From assembly GCA_023055425.1 (NCBI GenBank), contig JALGPY010000003.1, forward strand, positions 67,812,991 through 67,876,990: a stretch of 64,000 nt of DNA, in the 5' to 3' direction. Every line of letters starts with the position of its first letter. The first letter of the stretch is position 1. Origin of the DNA: Linanthus parryae (lineage: Eukaryota; Streptophyta; Magnoliopsida; Ericales; Polemoniaceae). The notes under the pieces were generated by a model, which worked only from the letters and a program-made list of their open reading frames with translations, did not search any database and was not told the origin of the DNA. Position numbers and translations under genes: made by a program. Shown piece after piece: positions 41,241 to 53,628 of this stretch.

Positions 41241-42608
41241 CTACGCCTCTTCGTTGTCATTTAACTCTTCAATGTCTTCGTGAAGATTGCTTCGAATATA
41301 GCTCGGGGGATGACCTGTATAAATCTGTGCGTCTTCATCATCCAGACCCCTCGTAGCCATCAAATGCGGCGCTTGATTTCCTCCTCTCCTTATATGAACA
41401 AGCCTACCCTTCAATTGATCAGTGATGAGATGCCGGAGCTCTGCCAAAATTTCTTTCCATTCATTAAACCATCTCTGAGACCCGTTCATCCAGTTATAGA
41501 CATTCAACGAATCAGTGTCAAAGATCATGTCTTCTGTGAAACTTCCCAGATCTCGTATCATTCTTGCTGTTTCGATAATAGCTCTTGCTTCTCCAAATTT
41601 TGAATCTGGGGATGGAGGAATTGGAATTGTGAGTGCCATCAAGAAATCCCCTTTATAGTTCATACAAACTGCTCCTGCACAATCTCGTTGAAGGGTTTTT
41701 GAAGAAGCAAAGTCCACATAAATTTTGACAGAACCAATCAGAGGAGGATGCCATCTTCCAGGTAAACTAATATGGTCTATTTTATTATTCTGATCATCAT
41801 CATATATCCAATCGTGACACATACTTTCTATCCAGTTGATGATTTGATTCTGATTCTGCACCTTTCCTTCAAAAACTTTCAGGTTACGAACTCTCCAAAT
41901 TACCCAAATACAAGCAATGAACATTACCTGGCTTTTTTCTTCGTTCTTTTGGAGTATGGGATTAATCCAATTCCTAGCCCCTGTAAAATGACCAGATAAT
42001 TCTATCATCTTACCATAATGTTTCCAGATGAATTTGAAGTAGCTACAGTCTTTGAATAAGTGTTGTTGTGATTCTGCAGGGTTAGCACAAAAGTGATAAG
42101 CTGTGTTCATCTGGATTCCACGGTGAAACAAATTACTCTTAACAGGTAGAAAGTTGGAGTAGAACTTCCAAAGAAAAAACTTTATTCTTTGAGGAATAGG
42201 TAATCCCCAAACTCTCCTCCAGTCTTCTTCAGTAATCTTTCTACTGGAATCACCTGTGGATTTTGAGTCTCTGACAGACTTGTATAAGTTGAAAATTCTG
42301 TTGTACCCTGTCTTAACAGTGTAATCCCCATTCGTAGTATAACCCCAACAAACACCATCTTGACCAGATCTTTGATTAATAGGAGTATGAATGATACCTT
42401 CAAAATCATCTTGATTGAAGTGTTGATAAATGAGATCATGATTCCATTCTCTGTGTTCAGTTAACAGATTACTGACAGTAGAATTGCAGGGTAAAGTCGG
42501 ACGGCTATAAAATTTCCTTCCACCTTTGACCATTATCCATTTGTCTTTGTAGATAAGGATACGATCTCCACTTCCTACTGTGAGTCTGCATCCTTTTTTC
42601 AATGCCAC
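41241..42608 (-). CDS. LINE C-terminal zinc-binding region and RNase H
   Basis: 455-codon open stretch, the C-terminal third of the LINE ORF2. Residues about 80-200 are the zf-RVT type region (WGLPIPQRIKFFLWKFYSNFLPVKSNLFHRGI, CANPAESQQHLFKDC). From about 285 comes a plant-type RNase H: SVKIYVDFASS (first Asp), GEARAIIETARMI (Glu), DMIFDTDSLNVYNWM (Asp), VHIRRGGNQAPHLMA with the Asn-His part as NQAPH. RNase H would remove RNA from the cDNA hybrid. The frame is shared with 42690-42929 upstream. Confidence 0.9.
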   Translation of the reverse strand: MALKKGCRLTVGSGDRILIYKDKWIMVKGGRKFYSRPTLPCNSTVSNLLTEHREWNHDLIYQHFNQDDFEGIIHTPINQRSGQDGVCWGYTTNGDYTVKTGYNRIFNLYKSVRDSKSTGDSSRKITEEDWRRVWGLPIPQRIKFFLWKFYSNFLPVKSNLFHRGIQMNTAYHFCANPAESQQHLFKDCSYFKFIWKHYGKMIELSGHFTGARNWINPILQKNEEKSQVMFIACIWVIWRVRNLKVFEGKVQNQNQIINWIESMCHDWIYDDDQNNKIDHISLPGRWHPPLIGSVKIYVDFASSKTLQRDCAGAVCMNYKGDFLMALTIPIPPSPDSKFGEARAIIETARMIRDLGSFTEDMIFDTDSLNVYNWMNGSQRWFNEWKEILAELRHLITDQLKGRLVHIRRGGNQAPHLMATRGLDDEDAQIYTGHPPSYIRSNLHEDIEELNDNEEA

Positions 42609-42993
42609 TTAAGCTTTACTGAAAGTCCTCCAAATATAAGAAGGGGATTGACCAAGTTCTGAATGCCAAATAGAAGTGTCCCTGAAATACTAGACCTTTA
42701 AGACCCTATACACTAGAAGAATGGGGTTTTGCATCATCCTCCAAACTTGTTTTGACAACATAGAAATGTTTAATGATTCCATATCTCTCATCCCCAATCC
42801 ACCTGCACCCTTATGAAGACACAATTTCTTCCAAGTAGACCAATGCAACCCTTTCTTGTCAATATTATATCCCCACCAAAATCTAGACATTATGCTCTCC
42901 ATGTCTTTTAAACTAGAAGTAGGTAACAAAAAAAAGACATGTAGTATGTTGGCAGAGCTTGAACAATTGATTTCAATAGTATCTCCTTACAAG
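42609..42993 (-). pseudogene. LINE reverse transcriptase, C-terminal part left of copia Y
   Basis: Open at 42690-42929: LLPTSSLKDMESIMSRFWWGYNIDKKGLHWSTWKKLCLHKGAGGLGMRDMESLNISMLSKQVWRMM, the conserved FWWG and GGLG/R blocks at the end of plant LINE RTs. At 42993 it is cut by copia Y and resumes at 51231. A stop near 42690 separates it from the RNase H part. Confidence 0.9.
42989..42993. repeat. Target-site duplication left of copia Y
   Basis: acaag, repeated at 51231-51235. Confidence 0.95.
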
Positions 42994-44429
42994 TGTTGGA
43001 ATTGTGCCCTAGAGGCAATCAATTAATTGTGACAAATATATGGATTTACGATTCATTATGTTATCAATATGGAGATATGCTAACATGAATGAAGTCCTTA
43101 GAATATAAGGTGTTATATTCTTAAATATCCCTAGTCAATTATAATGATTAATGGGACAATCATCTATAGACTAGTATGGGGTTGGATTGATATGGAGATA
43201 TCACGATCCAACACATGGGTATGCATTAGGAGTAATGGCATACTGGATTGACCCACGACGAAAAGGATACATTAGATTATGTGAAGTCACAATCGCTTTT
43301 CGTAGTGCTAATATTATTGCAATCCTTGGACTTGAAGTCACTAGATACTCTAGTTGTGAAATATTGCGCTTTGATGTTATCAAACGTTACACCGTAACTG
43401 GGTAATCATAAAGGTGGCTATCGGGCGTGATAGGAAGCAAGCATAGAGATCGTAGTGATGTAGATAGGATTTGTCCCTCCCACATAATGGGGGTAAATAT
43501 CCACGGCCACTCGAGGGATGAGGCTTATTGAATGTCTGGCCAGACTCAGATAAATTAATATAGAGATATTAATATTATCTGCAAGTATAAGCATATTCCC
43601 AGGATCGAGGAACTATGGATTGGAGATACGAGTGTGACTATTTATGTCTCGTGTCCAATCCGGATATGGAGACAAAGGGATAATGCAATATGACATATTG
43701 GGCACAAAGGTTTGTCGGGATCACTGACTATTTCTATTGGTTGGGTTGCATGGATGTGTTGCTAGACACCGCTCCATGTTAGTAATAGTTACTACCAACT
43801 ATATAGAAACCTATGGGGTCACACGTCAAATAGAGTAGAGCTAGATTTGGGATTAATTAATATGGATTAATTAATAGAAGGATCATTGTGCAACACCTTG
43901 CAAACTTAGTAGGACTAATTTGCAAGGAAGGGAATAATTCTAGTTCATCTAGAATTAGGAAACTCTTTTATGGAAACAGCAAGGAGTTGTTGGAGTATAT
44001 AAAGGAGGCTCTAGCTTCCTTCCCATAACATGAGTTATTATTAGTCATAACACAAAAGTGGGAGAGAGAAAAAGAGAGAGCAGACAAGAGCTAGGGCCGA
44101 AACCCTAGCCCCGTCCGCCCCCTCTACCCGACGGCAAAAGGAGGCCGCCCCCCTCCTTTGTGCCTTGTTGCTTTGTTGCTTTGATCTTCTTCCCTCTTCC
44201 TCCAAGTTTCAAGTTAGCACTTGATTGAAGGAAGAATCTAGATCTCACCTCTAGACGTGGATCAACCGTAGAGACGAGGACATCATTCTTCGTGTGATCT
44301 CACAAATCAAAAGGTACACATCTTCTATGTCCTTGATCATGTTATGATGTCTCTTCCTGTGATCCTTGGTGGGCTTTGAGTAGGATTAATTTTGTTATTC
44401 CGCTGCGTTACCTACGTCAAAACCCAACA
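42994..44429 (+). repeat. 5' LTR of copia Y
   Basis: tgttggaattgtgccc to caaaacccaaca. TATA box tatataaa at 43996-44003. Same family as the X1 LTRs in opposite orientation. It has no coding content; the ORFs at 43187-43405 are chance. Confidence 0.95.
43996..44003 (+). promoter_or_regulatory. TATA box of the Y 5' LTR
   Basis: tatataaa, followed about 40 nt later by the likely transcription start. The second LTR has the same box at 50797-50804. Confidence 0.65.
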
Positions 44430-44430
44430 G

Positions 44431-44442
44431 TGGTATCAGAGC
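44431..44442 (+). other. Primer-binding site of copia Y (initiator tRNA-Met)
   Basis: tggtatcagagc, a perfect copia PBS, one nucleotide after the LTR. Confidence 0.95.
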
Positions 44443-46400
44443 CACAGGTCGTAGAGCATAACATGATATTATGTGTTTACGATTTCATTTCATACACCGT
44501 ATTATTGTTTATTACGCGAAAACTGAGAAATTGGCATAGTAGATGCAATATTGAATTTGATTCAAACAAACAAGACCCAATTTAACATTGGATGTTAGAA
44601 TTGGTGAGTTTAATCACATAGGATGTGAATAATTGGGTTCTTGAAAAAACTAGGGTTCATGGGCACATGCTTTGAAAAGGGGTTTTCCAAGTATGGAATT
44701 AATTAAACTTGGGCAACAAGGAAGAAGATGTTTTGGAAACAACTAAACTTGGGAAACAAGTAAGAAGTTGTTTATGGAAACAACTAAACTTGGGAACCAA
44801 GGAAAGAATTATTTTGGAAACAATACCATAAGGGTGTTTTGGAAACAACCCAACAAGGAAGGAATTGTTTATGGAAACAATCCCATATATTGTTTATGGA
44901 AATAATTCCATGAATTGTTTATGGAAACAATTCCATGAGGAGGTGTGGCCCATGTAGGGACCGCCCCTCTCTCTCCTTGCCGCCCAAGTAACACACGGCA
45001 CAAGAGGGGCCGGCACACCCTAACACACGGCCTAGCCGTGTGGGCTAGGGGCCGGCCGGCGCGGGCCTAGTGTGGCGGTTCCTTGGTTGATTTCGGCCAT
45101 TCTTTGGTAAATCCTTTGGACCGTTGTGAAACCCTAGTTACCCAATTTCATTAAAATTAAACAAGCGCGTTAAAATTGGTTTTAACTGTATTATGTGCTT
45201 TATTGCATGGTGGATGGATATGGCCTAGGATTGTGGATGTTTATTGTTTTGTGGTTTGGTTTACGGCCTGCGAGCTGATCAAATTAATGTAATAATTAAT
45301 TAAGTTTTACGGCCTGCGAGTCGTCTTTTTCTCCTCGACATGTGAGGCTATTGTTATTTATTTATTCTAGATGCTAGGCTAGAATTAGAAATATTTAGTT
45401 GATAGCCAAGAACATGGAGAAGAAGACCGGAGAACCAAAGGAGCCAAAAGACATCCCTAGGCGCGCAGCTATGGTGGAGCACATGGAGATGAGCTTGTCA
45501 CTTTAGGGCATATAGATATTATCATTGGCTTGGTAATATCTTAGTCTAGGGGCCATATCCATGCCACGTTATTTTCTTTTGTGGATGTTTATTATTTATG
45601 TCTTGTTATTTATTTTGTGTGTATGGCGATACTAGCAAAACGTCAACAAGATAATAATAAACAAGGTTGGTCTTTTATTGTGGATGGCCCAATCCAAATA
45701 AGTAGACCATGTTGATAAGATCAACCAAACAACTTAAAAGAAATCCCTCAATTAAATATTGCGTTTTGCCTTCTCTTGCCAAAACACCCTTCATGATCAT
45801 GGCCTATTAAAATTCGGGCTTGCCAAAGCAAGGCGATTTTAATTTTTCATAATGTGTTGCGGACAACGCAAGCTAGTAATGCGTGTATGTTGAAAGCAAG
45901 AGGTTGGACGCAACTAGGCAAGAGTCAATTGGATTGATGAGCTTAGAGGCATGAAAATTAGGTGTTATCTAAAGGATAAAGAATAAAGAGTTATTCACCT
46001 AATTGGACCAAGAGTTTCATGGGATGCAATTGGAATGGTTCCTACCTAATAACCAATTCTTGGGTGACTTGCCAAAGCAAGCTCAAGAAGAAGTGAAAAG
46101 GGATCTTGGACCCACTAGAAAATAAAATATTTTCCGCATTAATGGTGAGGGCTATTAATCCGAGAAAAATAGTGGGAGCTATATTTAATAATTTAAATCC
46201 TTGTTGAATATAGTTATACGTCACAATGCTTTGCATAATCCTATAAGTGTTGAATACCCATCGCATTAAACAAACAAACGCGACTTTATGTCCATGAGAT
46301 GGACAAGATAGCTGGAATCTATTTTCTATATTGGTATAAAATCGAGAATTGTTCTCAAGTAAAGGAAATATGTTGTACATTGTAGAGCATAAATTTCTCT
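44443..46400 (+). other. Leader of copia Y with short tandem repeats
   Basis: No coding sequence. At about 44680-44945 a repeated unit like gtttatggaaacaa(c/t)taaacttgggaa / caattccatgaa occurs many times. The rest is homologous to the X1 leader (22577-24229), including tgtggcgg/ccgcc GC-rich stretches at 44940-45080. A 180-bp segment at 45852-46035 (from the ggacaacgcaag start to gggatgcaattgg) has a diverged second copy at 46676-46850. Confidence 0.75.
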
Positions 46401-46850
46401 TCCCACCAACTACCAAAACGCACTAAAGCCTTATGGAAGGAACATCAAAGAATGGTTCTTTGGATGTAACTTGTCTCATGTCAAGCTCCCATGGACTCTG
46501 AGCTTTGGAAGCAAGATGAGAAATTTGGAGGCATATGATATGATCATACGAGCTTGTCATGAAAGGCTTAAGGAGTTGCTCCACTTTGCAATCTCTTGCT
46601 TAGCACTCGTCATGGTCAAGATGGAATAAGTTCGGGTTTGCCAAAGCAAGGCGACTTACTTCATCGAGATATGACGCGACGACACAAGTTAGTAATGTGT
46701 GGCTGCTGAAGCAAGAGGTGAAGCGCAAACTAAACTAACTCAATAGGATTGAAAGCTTAGATATTGGGAGTTATCTGTAAGATAGATAAAGAATATATAG
46801 TTATTCTCCCAAGTGGACCAAGAATTGCATTGGATGCAATTACAGTTTTG
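45852..46850 (+). repeat. Diverged direct repeat in the Y leader/gag region
   Basis: 45852-46035 and 46676-46850 share the order caagctagtaatg, gcaagaggt, gattga.agctta, gttatct.aag.ata.a.aata, gttattc.cc.a.tgga.ccaaga, ggatgcaatt. Only one copy is present in X1 (about 22800-22985, minus strand). Confidence 0.6.
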
Positions 46851-49781
46851 TTTTAAAGTTGATTTACTCAATATGATTGAAAAATCACTAATCAAAACAC
46901 TCATAATGGGCATGGGCAAAAACTGTTAATAGTTAACAGCATGGGTAAGGGCAAATGGTTTGCGCCAAACCCATGAGTATAAAGCAAGCCTGTGGCTAAA
47001 ACCAAGTTGCCTCGAAGTCCCATAGGTGGTGTAGAGGAAGAGAGACTACCCAAAGTACATGGAAGTAAATAATAAAGGAATTATGAATTCTGACTTGGGT
47101 ATTTTATTTTAAAATTCAATGTGTCTATCTCATCATCAAGAGTATATGATACTAGATGAGGATCTCACATTTATAGAAATGTGTAGGATCTCAAGAGACG
47201 AAGACAATTGGATAAGGAAGAAATAATCCTACACGTGGGGCTATGAAGCAAAGGGTTGCTGAAAAGCCGTAGGGAATTATTTCTACCTTTCAGAAATTGT
47301 TCATGAATTAGACAAAAGGGATAATGTCCCTGCTATGAGTAGGACCATTATCATAGTTTCTTGTTTGGACAAGAAAGCTCCTTATCATAATGAAAGTACA
47401 AATGTTGTTCCATTTATTATGGTATGCATTATTGTAATGCAATTTTGTCTAAGTGGATTCTATATCCATGATCACGATAATTTCATCTATAACATTAATA
47501 CCTAGAGGTTCGCATATAATGATATGAACTTCACTTATCTTTAGCATTATCGTTTAGGGCCATAAATAAGAAATACATATCTAGAACTCCATTAGGATGG
47601 ATTTCTGGGACTCATTTGATTATTGAATCATATGAGACATGTAAGACTTATTAGGCAAAGATATGATCTTTTGGGAATCATACATATTGATGTATGAAGG
47701 CCGCTAAGCACAAATACTAAAGATGGTTTTAGTACTTCATCATATCTACTGATAGGATCAGAGAAATATGAATTTGTGTATCTTATGAAGAAACAAATTA
47801 GAATCCCTTGAATTGTTCAAATTATTCAGGAATGAAGTAGAGAACCAACTTGGCAAAAGTATTTAGACTCTATGATTGGATCACAGAAGAAAATACTTGA
47901 GCCAAAAGTTTGACAAGAATCTATGGGAGTATTGGATATGATCCAAAACTCGCTCCACCTAGCACGCCACATGGGTTTTGGCGTGTCTAAAAGGAGAGTT
48001 CGAACCTTGTAGGACACGGTTCGGACCATGATGAGTCAAACAGAACTTCCAGTTTACTTTTAGGGGCTATGTTCTAATTACAGCAAATTTCGCCCTTAAC
48101 CTTGTCCCATTAAAAACGGATTATGAAAAACACCATATGAGATATGGACTAGGAAGTGTCCTAGTATGTCATTCATAAATATTTGGGGTTATGATGTTTA
48201 TGTAAAAGAGTTTACAAATAAACTTGGACCCAAGTCGGATAAATGTTTTGTGGGATATCCTGAAAAGGATATTATTTCTACAACCTAATCAAGAACAAAC
48301 TGTTTGTTTCTCGAACCACAGTGTTTCTAGGAAGAGATTGTCTCTAAAAGAAACAGTGGGAGGACAGTAGAACTTGAAAAGTTCAAGAACCACAATAGAA
48401 CATTAATCCGTTTGAGGGAACATGAGCAGGATCACAAGGTGTTGTGGAGCAACCTACTCAGATAACACAAGAACCTCGTGGGACAGGTAGGATATGTCAA
48501 GGGACTAGAGAAATAAGGATTTCTCATAACTCGTGATATATTGCTCATCGAGATGAGCCTACAACCTATGAGAAGGCCACGTGTGGGCCATACTCTCAGA
48601 AATGGCTAGGAGCCATAGGATACGATATGGAATCCATGTATACCAACAAAGTATGGACTTTGGTGGAACCACCTGAATGGGTGGGACCCATAGGGTGCAA
48701 GTTGGTTATGAGGAAACCAACATGGATGGTAATATGATTACTTTTAAGGGACAACTGGTTTGAAAGGGTTTCATGAGAATTCATAGTAAAGACTATGACG
48801 AAATCTTTCCCCAGTTGTGATGTTTAAATCCATTCGCATCTTCCTTGTAGCAATCTGTTTATAGATTGAGTCAAGATTCTTGGAGATTGGATTCTTCGAA
48901 TTTATGATGCAATCAAAGGAGTTTGGTTCCATCAATAATTGAAGATGATACTTGTGTCTACAAGAAGGTTAGTGGGAGCATAGTTAAATTTCTGGTCTTG
49001 TATGTAGAGACATACTAATCATTGGGAATAATGTCTCTACTCTGCAATCTATTAAAGATTGGCTAGAGAAATTGATTTCCAATAATTAACTTAGGCGAGA
49101 CAATCTATAAAATCTATGGAGATAGATTAAAGTAATTGTTCAGCCTGAGTCATGGTACATATATTGACAAGGTGTTGAAATGGTTCAACGTGAAAAGAAT
49201 ATTGATTCTTACCCCATGTCACATGGAATTAGTCTTTGGAAGGCTAATTGTCTTACCAATTAGATTGGGAATGGATCGTATGAATTAGATTCACGAGATA
49301 CGCCATGAGATGTACTAGGCAAGACGTGTCATGAAGCATGACACAAAGATACCAATCAAATCCAAGTGAGGTGTCACCTAATAATTATCAAGATTATCCT
49401 TAAGTACTTGAGAAGGAATAAAGGATGAACTCTTGATTAATGGAGGATAGGAAGGGTTTACTGTAAGGGGTTACAGTGATGAGAACTTCCATCTGACAAA
49501 GAAGATTTCAGATCATAGTCGAGTTTTATGTTTTATGCTAGAGGGAGTGACTGTGAGCTGGAAAGGTTCCAGGCAAGATTCAGTCACTGATTCTAACATA
49601 GAGGACTGAGTAAATTAATGCATAAGATGCATTTATTCAGAATATTCAATCTCAATCAAATTGTTGATGGAGGAGATGTGAATATTTGCAAGGTGCCAGC
49701 ATATGTCTCGCCCCTACGCAGTGTAAGCGTGGAGGACCGCGCTAGATCAATAGGCATATGATGCAGGAGATTGACTCTAGT
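46400..49781 (+). pseudogene. pol: Decayed gag-pol of copia Y
   Basis: Traces in the right order relative to X1: gag (KQDEKFGGI, about 46520), protease/pre-integrase (AMSRTIIIVSCLDKKA, about 47333-47375), integrase zinc region (LNHMRHVRLIRQRYDLL, about 47625-47670), core (FVYLMKKQIRI, about 47772-47810; KVFRLYDWITEENT region), integrase end (48230-48330), RT (GPYSQKWLGAIGYDMESMYTNKVWTLVEPPEWVGPIG, about 48586-48695) and RNase H (GYSDENFHLTKKISDHS..VLCFMLEGVTVSWKGS, about 49466-49575). Stops and frameshifts occur every few dozen codons. This is much worse than in X1 although the LTRs are much younger. Confidence 0.85.
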
Positions 49782-49794
49782 GCAAGTGGGAGAC
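49782..49794 (+). other. Polypurine tract of copia Y
   Basis: gcaagtgggagac directly before the 3' LTR; matches X1's PPT. Confidence 0.85.
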
Positions 49795-51230
49795 TGTTGG
49801 AATTGTGCCCTAGAGGCAACCAATTAATTGTGACAAATATATGGATTTACGATTCATTATGTTATCAATATGGAGATATGCTAACATGAATGAAGTCCTT
49901 AGAATATAAGGTGTTATATTCTTAAATATCCCTAGTCAATTATAATGATTAATGGGACAATCATCTATAGACTAGTATGGGGTTGGATTGATATGGAGAT
50001 ATCACGATCCAACACATGGGTATGCATTAGGAGTAATGGCATACTAGATTGACCCACGACGAAAAGGATACATTAGATTATGTGAAGTCACAATCGCTTT
50101 TCGTAGTGCTAATATTATTGCAATCCTTGGACTTGAAGTCACTAGATACTCTAGTTGTGAAATATTGCGCTTTGATGTTATCAAACGTTACACCGTAACT
50201 GGGTAATCATAAAGGTGGCTATCGGGCGTGATAGGAAGCAAGCTTAGAGATCGTAGTGATGTAGATAGGATTTGTCCCTCCCACATAATGGGGTTAAATA
50301 TCCACGGCCACTCGAGGGATGAGGCTTATTGAATGTCTGGCCAGACTCAGATAAATTAATATAGAGATATTAATATTATCTGCAAGTATAAGCATATTCC
50401 CAGGATCGAGGAACTATGGATTGGAGATACGAGTGTGACTATTTATGTCTCGTGTCCAATCCGAATATGGAGACAAACGGATAATGCAATATGACATATT
50501 GGGCACAAAGGTTTGTCGGGATCACTGACTATTTCTATTGGTTGGGTTGCATGGATGTGTTGCTAGACACCGCTCCATGTTAGTAATAGTTACTACCAAC
50601 TATATAGAAACCTATGGGGTCACACGTCAAATAGAGTAGATCTAGATTTGGGATTAATTAATATGGATTAATTAATAGAAGGATCATTGTGCAACACCTT
50701 GCAAACTTAGTAGGACTAATTTGCAAGGAAGGGAATAATTCTAGTTCATCTAGAATTAGGAAACTCTTTTATGGAAACAGCAAGGAGTTGTTGGAGTATA
50801 TAAAGGAGGCTCTAGCTTCCTTCCCATAACATGAGTTATTATTAGTCATAACACAAAAGTGGGAGAGAGAAAAAGAAAGAGCAGACAAGAGCTAGGGCCG
50901 AAACCCTAGCCCCGTCCGCCCCCTCTACCCGACGGCCAAAGGAGGCCGCCCCCCTCCTTTGTGCCTTGTTGCTTTGTTGCTTTGATCTTCATCCCTCTTC
51001 CTCCAAGTTTCAAGCTAGAACTTGATTGAAGGAAGAATCTAGATCTCACCTCTAGACGTGGATCAACCGTAGAGACGAGGACATCATTCTTCGTGTGATA
51101 TCACAAATCAAAAGGTACACATCTTCTATGTCCTTGATCATGTTATGATGTCTCTTCCTGTGATCCTTGGTGGGCTTTGAGTAGGATTAATTTTGTTATT
51201 CCGCTGCGTTACCTACGTCAAAACCCAACA
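49795..51230 (+). repeat. 3' LTR of copia Y
   Basis: Same length as the 5' LTR, about 13 substitutions, no indel by eye. TATA box at 50797-50804. Confidence 0.95.
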
Positions 51231-51235
51231 ACAAG
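51231..51235. repeat. Target-site duplication right of copia Y
   Basis: acaag, identical to 42989-42993; LINE RT sequence continues after it. Confidence 0.95.
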
Positions 51236-52549
51236 GAGGAGAGAGAATTTTCTCTTTCCAAGTAGAAACTATTTTCCACACTCTTCCTTTAAAATTTGTG
51301 AAAATTCTCTTCTTCTCCTTACCAATAGAAGTAGGCAGTCCCAAGTATTTCTCATGGCATAAAGAAGAAGGGATTTGAAATATTTCCTGCATGACAGCTT
51401 TAGCAATAGGTGGAACTAAAGGGGAGAATACTAAAGCTGATTTGTCATAGTTGACTTTCTGACCAGAATCACTGCAGAAAATGTTAATAATATTATTGAG
51501 AGTAGTGGCTTATTCAGGGTTTGCCTTACCAAGAAGTAAAGAATCATCTGCAAAGAAAAGCTTAGTAATGACAGGACCATTACCCACTGATTTATACCCC
51601 TGTAGTCTTCCTTCCTCCACTGCTTTGTTGATTAAAGAAGTAAAGCCTTCTGAACAAATGAGGAAGAGATAAGGTGCTATAGGATCACCTTGTCTTAGCC
51701 CTCTTGTAGGATGAAATAACTCAGTCTTGTTCCCATTGACAAAAATGGAGTAGGTGACAGTAGTGACACATTTCATGATAAGCTGAGTAAATGTATCAGG
51801 AAATCCTAGCTTTAGCAAACAGTCCTTAAGATAAACCCACTCAATTCTGTCATAAGCTTTTGACATATCTATTTTCAGAGAAAAATAGCCATTACCCCTT
51901 TTATACTTCTTCATGGAATGAATAGTCTCAAAAGCAACAATGACATATCAGTGATAAGTCTGCAGGGGACAAAGGCACTTTGAGCTTCATGAATAATCAG
52001 AGGCAAAACCTTTCTGAGTCTGTTAGCAATACCCATGGACACTAGCTTGTAGATGACATTACGTAAAGAGATTGGCCTAAAATCAGTTGTCTCCTTAGGA
52101 ATCTCAATCTTAGGAATCAAAGCAACACATGTTTGATTGATACTTGCGATCCTCTCTGCCTTCCAGAATATTAAGAACAAGCTGAATAACATCATCACCT
52201 ACTATAGGCTAGTAGTGTTGATAAAAATGGAAGGCATACCATCAGGCCCTGGTGCCTTGAGAGGATGCATCTGATTAAGTGCTTCAGTAATTTCAACTTG
52301 CTCATAAGGGTTAGACAGTAGGTTCCTCATATCATCAGTGACCTTAAGAGGAATAGCATTAATAACAGTATCAAAATTGCTAATATCTCCAGAAGAATAA
52401 ATCTGCTTAAAATAATTCAGACAAACCTTAGCAATGTCTGATTCTTCAGAAACCCAAACTTTATCTTCATTGTAAATTCCTGTAATCTGATTCCTTCTTC
52501 TCCGTGTGGTAGCCTTCCTATGAAAGTAAGCATTGTTCCTATCACCTTC
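51231..52549 (-). pseudogene. LINE reverse transcriptase, main part
   Basis: In order on the minus strand: HPLKAPGPDGMP near 52250 (before it a decayed linker), then 51911-52198 (INQTCVALIPKIEIPKETTDFRPISLRNVIYKLVSMGIANRLRKVLPLIIHEAQSAFVPCRLITD) and 51510-51914 (YFSLKIDMSKAYDRIEWVYL, GLRQGDPIAPYLFLICSEG, catalytic FADDSLLLG), then LVPPIAKAVMQEIF and CHEKYLGLPTSIGKEKK down to the copia junction. This is the RVT_1 fold of plant L1 elements, which copies RNA primed by the nicked target. Frame changes near 51912 and 52199 and a stop near 51510 break it. Confidence 0.92.
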
Positions 52550-53628
52550 CTATAGCCATAGAGCTTTAGACTTTTGTCTCCAATCCATCTCATCCTTGAA
52601 GAAAATATTTTTGATGTTGTCCTGAGTATTTTTTATGTGCACAATATTATCAGCATCAGGATACTGATCTCTTAGATGGGCTAGGTTTTTCTGAAGTCTA
52701 TCAATCTCAGCTTTCTTATATCTTCTGTTACTTCTGTCCCAACTATGCAAATCAGTGGCTAAACTTTGAAGATTCCTTTGAAAGGACTGTGTAGACAAGT
52801 TTGACTTGTAATGATTCCATCTTGTAGCAGTGAGTTCCTGACAGAAATTATCCTTAGTCCAGCTATAAGAGAATTGAAATCTCTTCTGATGGGTATGCCT
52901 TTGTTTACAGTTCTGGATATTTATAACTAGTGGATGGTGGTCACTACTTCTCTTCTCTTGTACCTCCACTGTTGAATTACTGAAAAATTGCATGAAAGAA
53001 TCATTGGAAAGAACTCTTGTCCAATTTTTCCTTTGTATGATGAATACCAAGTCTCTTATTTGACCAAGTAAAAAAACTCCCACTGGTAGTTATTTGCTGA
53101 AGACCACAATCTCTAATGCAGTTTCTGAACATAGCCATTTGATTCTCATTTCTCAAAGAGGAACCCCAGTACTCATGGTGTCTGTTATTTCATTAAAATC
53201 CCCCATAATAATCCAAGGAGTTAGAGGATCAGGGGGCTTAAACTTCTCAACAGATCCCAAGATAAGCCCCTTTTAGATGTATCAGGATCACCATAGAATC
53301 CTGTAAGCAGATACCAATTGGATGGGTCTTCTTTGTCATAGACTTTGCAATGAATAAGAAACTTGTGATACTTCAGAACATGCAAGTCTACCTCTTCTTT
53401 CCAGAACATAGAAAGTCAACCTGAAAGACCATCTCTAAGAACATGGAAAGCATGTTTGAACTGCAACTGTAATCTGATTTTTTCTGCTTTAATTCTTTCT
53501 AATTTTGTTTCAATGACAAAAACAATTTGAGAAACCTCCACCCTCACTTTGTGTTTAAGGGCTAGGAATGCACGAGTGTTCCCCAAACCTTGTACATTCC
53601 AACAGAGTGTTTTCATTTCTTCCGGCAA
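52550..53628 (-). pseudogene. LINE endonuclease (AP-type) and linker
   Basis: Starts MPEEMKTLCWNVQGLGNTRAFLALKH, the N-terminal WN.QGLG block of the exonuclease-endonuclease-phosphatase fold, with FVIETKLE (catalytic Glu in ETK). 53221-53409 continues (YLLTGFYGDPD) in the same frame after a stop near 53412; ending LLRSLSPLIL. 52550-53083 is in another frame and has the domain end (SSDHHPLVINI; the conserved SDH) followed by the helical linker to RT. It nicks the target. Starts 16 nt before ORF1 ends, so ORF1 and ORF2 overlap slightly. At least one stop and one frameshift. Confidence 0.9.

Larger units (their letters stand above)
42994..51230 (+). mobile_element. Ty1/copia element Y, young LTRs around a ruined interior
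   Basis: 8237 bp with two 1436-bp LTRs (42994-44429 and 49795-51230), a 5-bp duplication acaag, intact PBS (44431-44442) and PPT (49782-49793). The LTRs differ at about 13 positions by eye. The interior is collinear with the X1 family (leader, gag, PR, INT, RT, RNase H traces) but has no pol ORF above 60 codons on its own strand. It therefore looks like a non-autonomous copy moved by the proteins of a relative. Confidence 0.95.
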
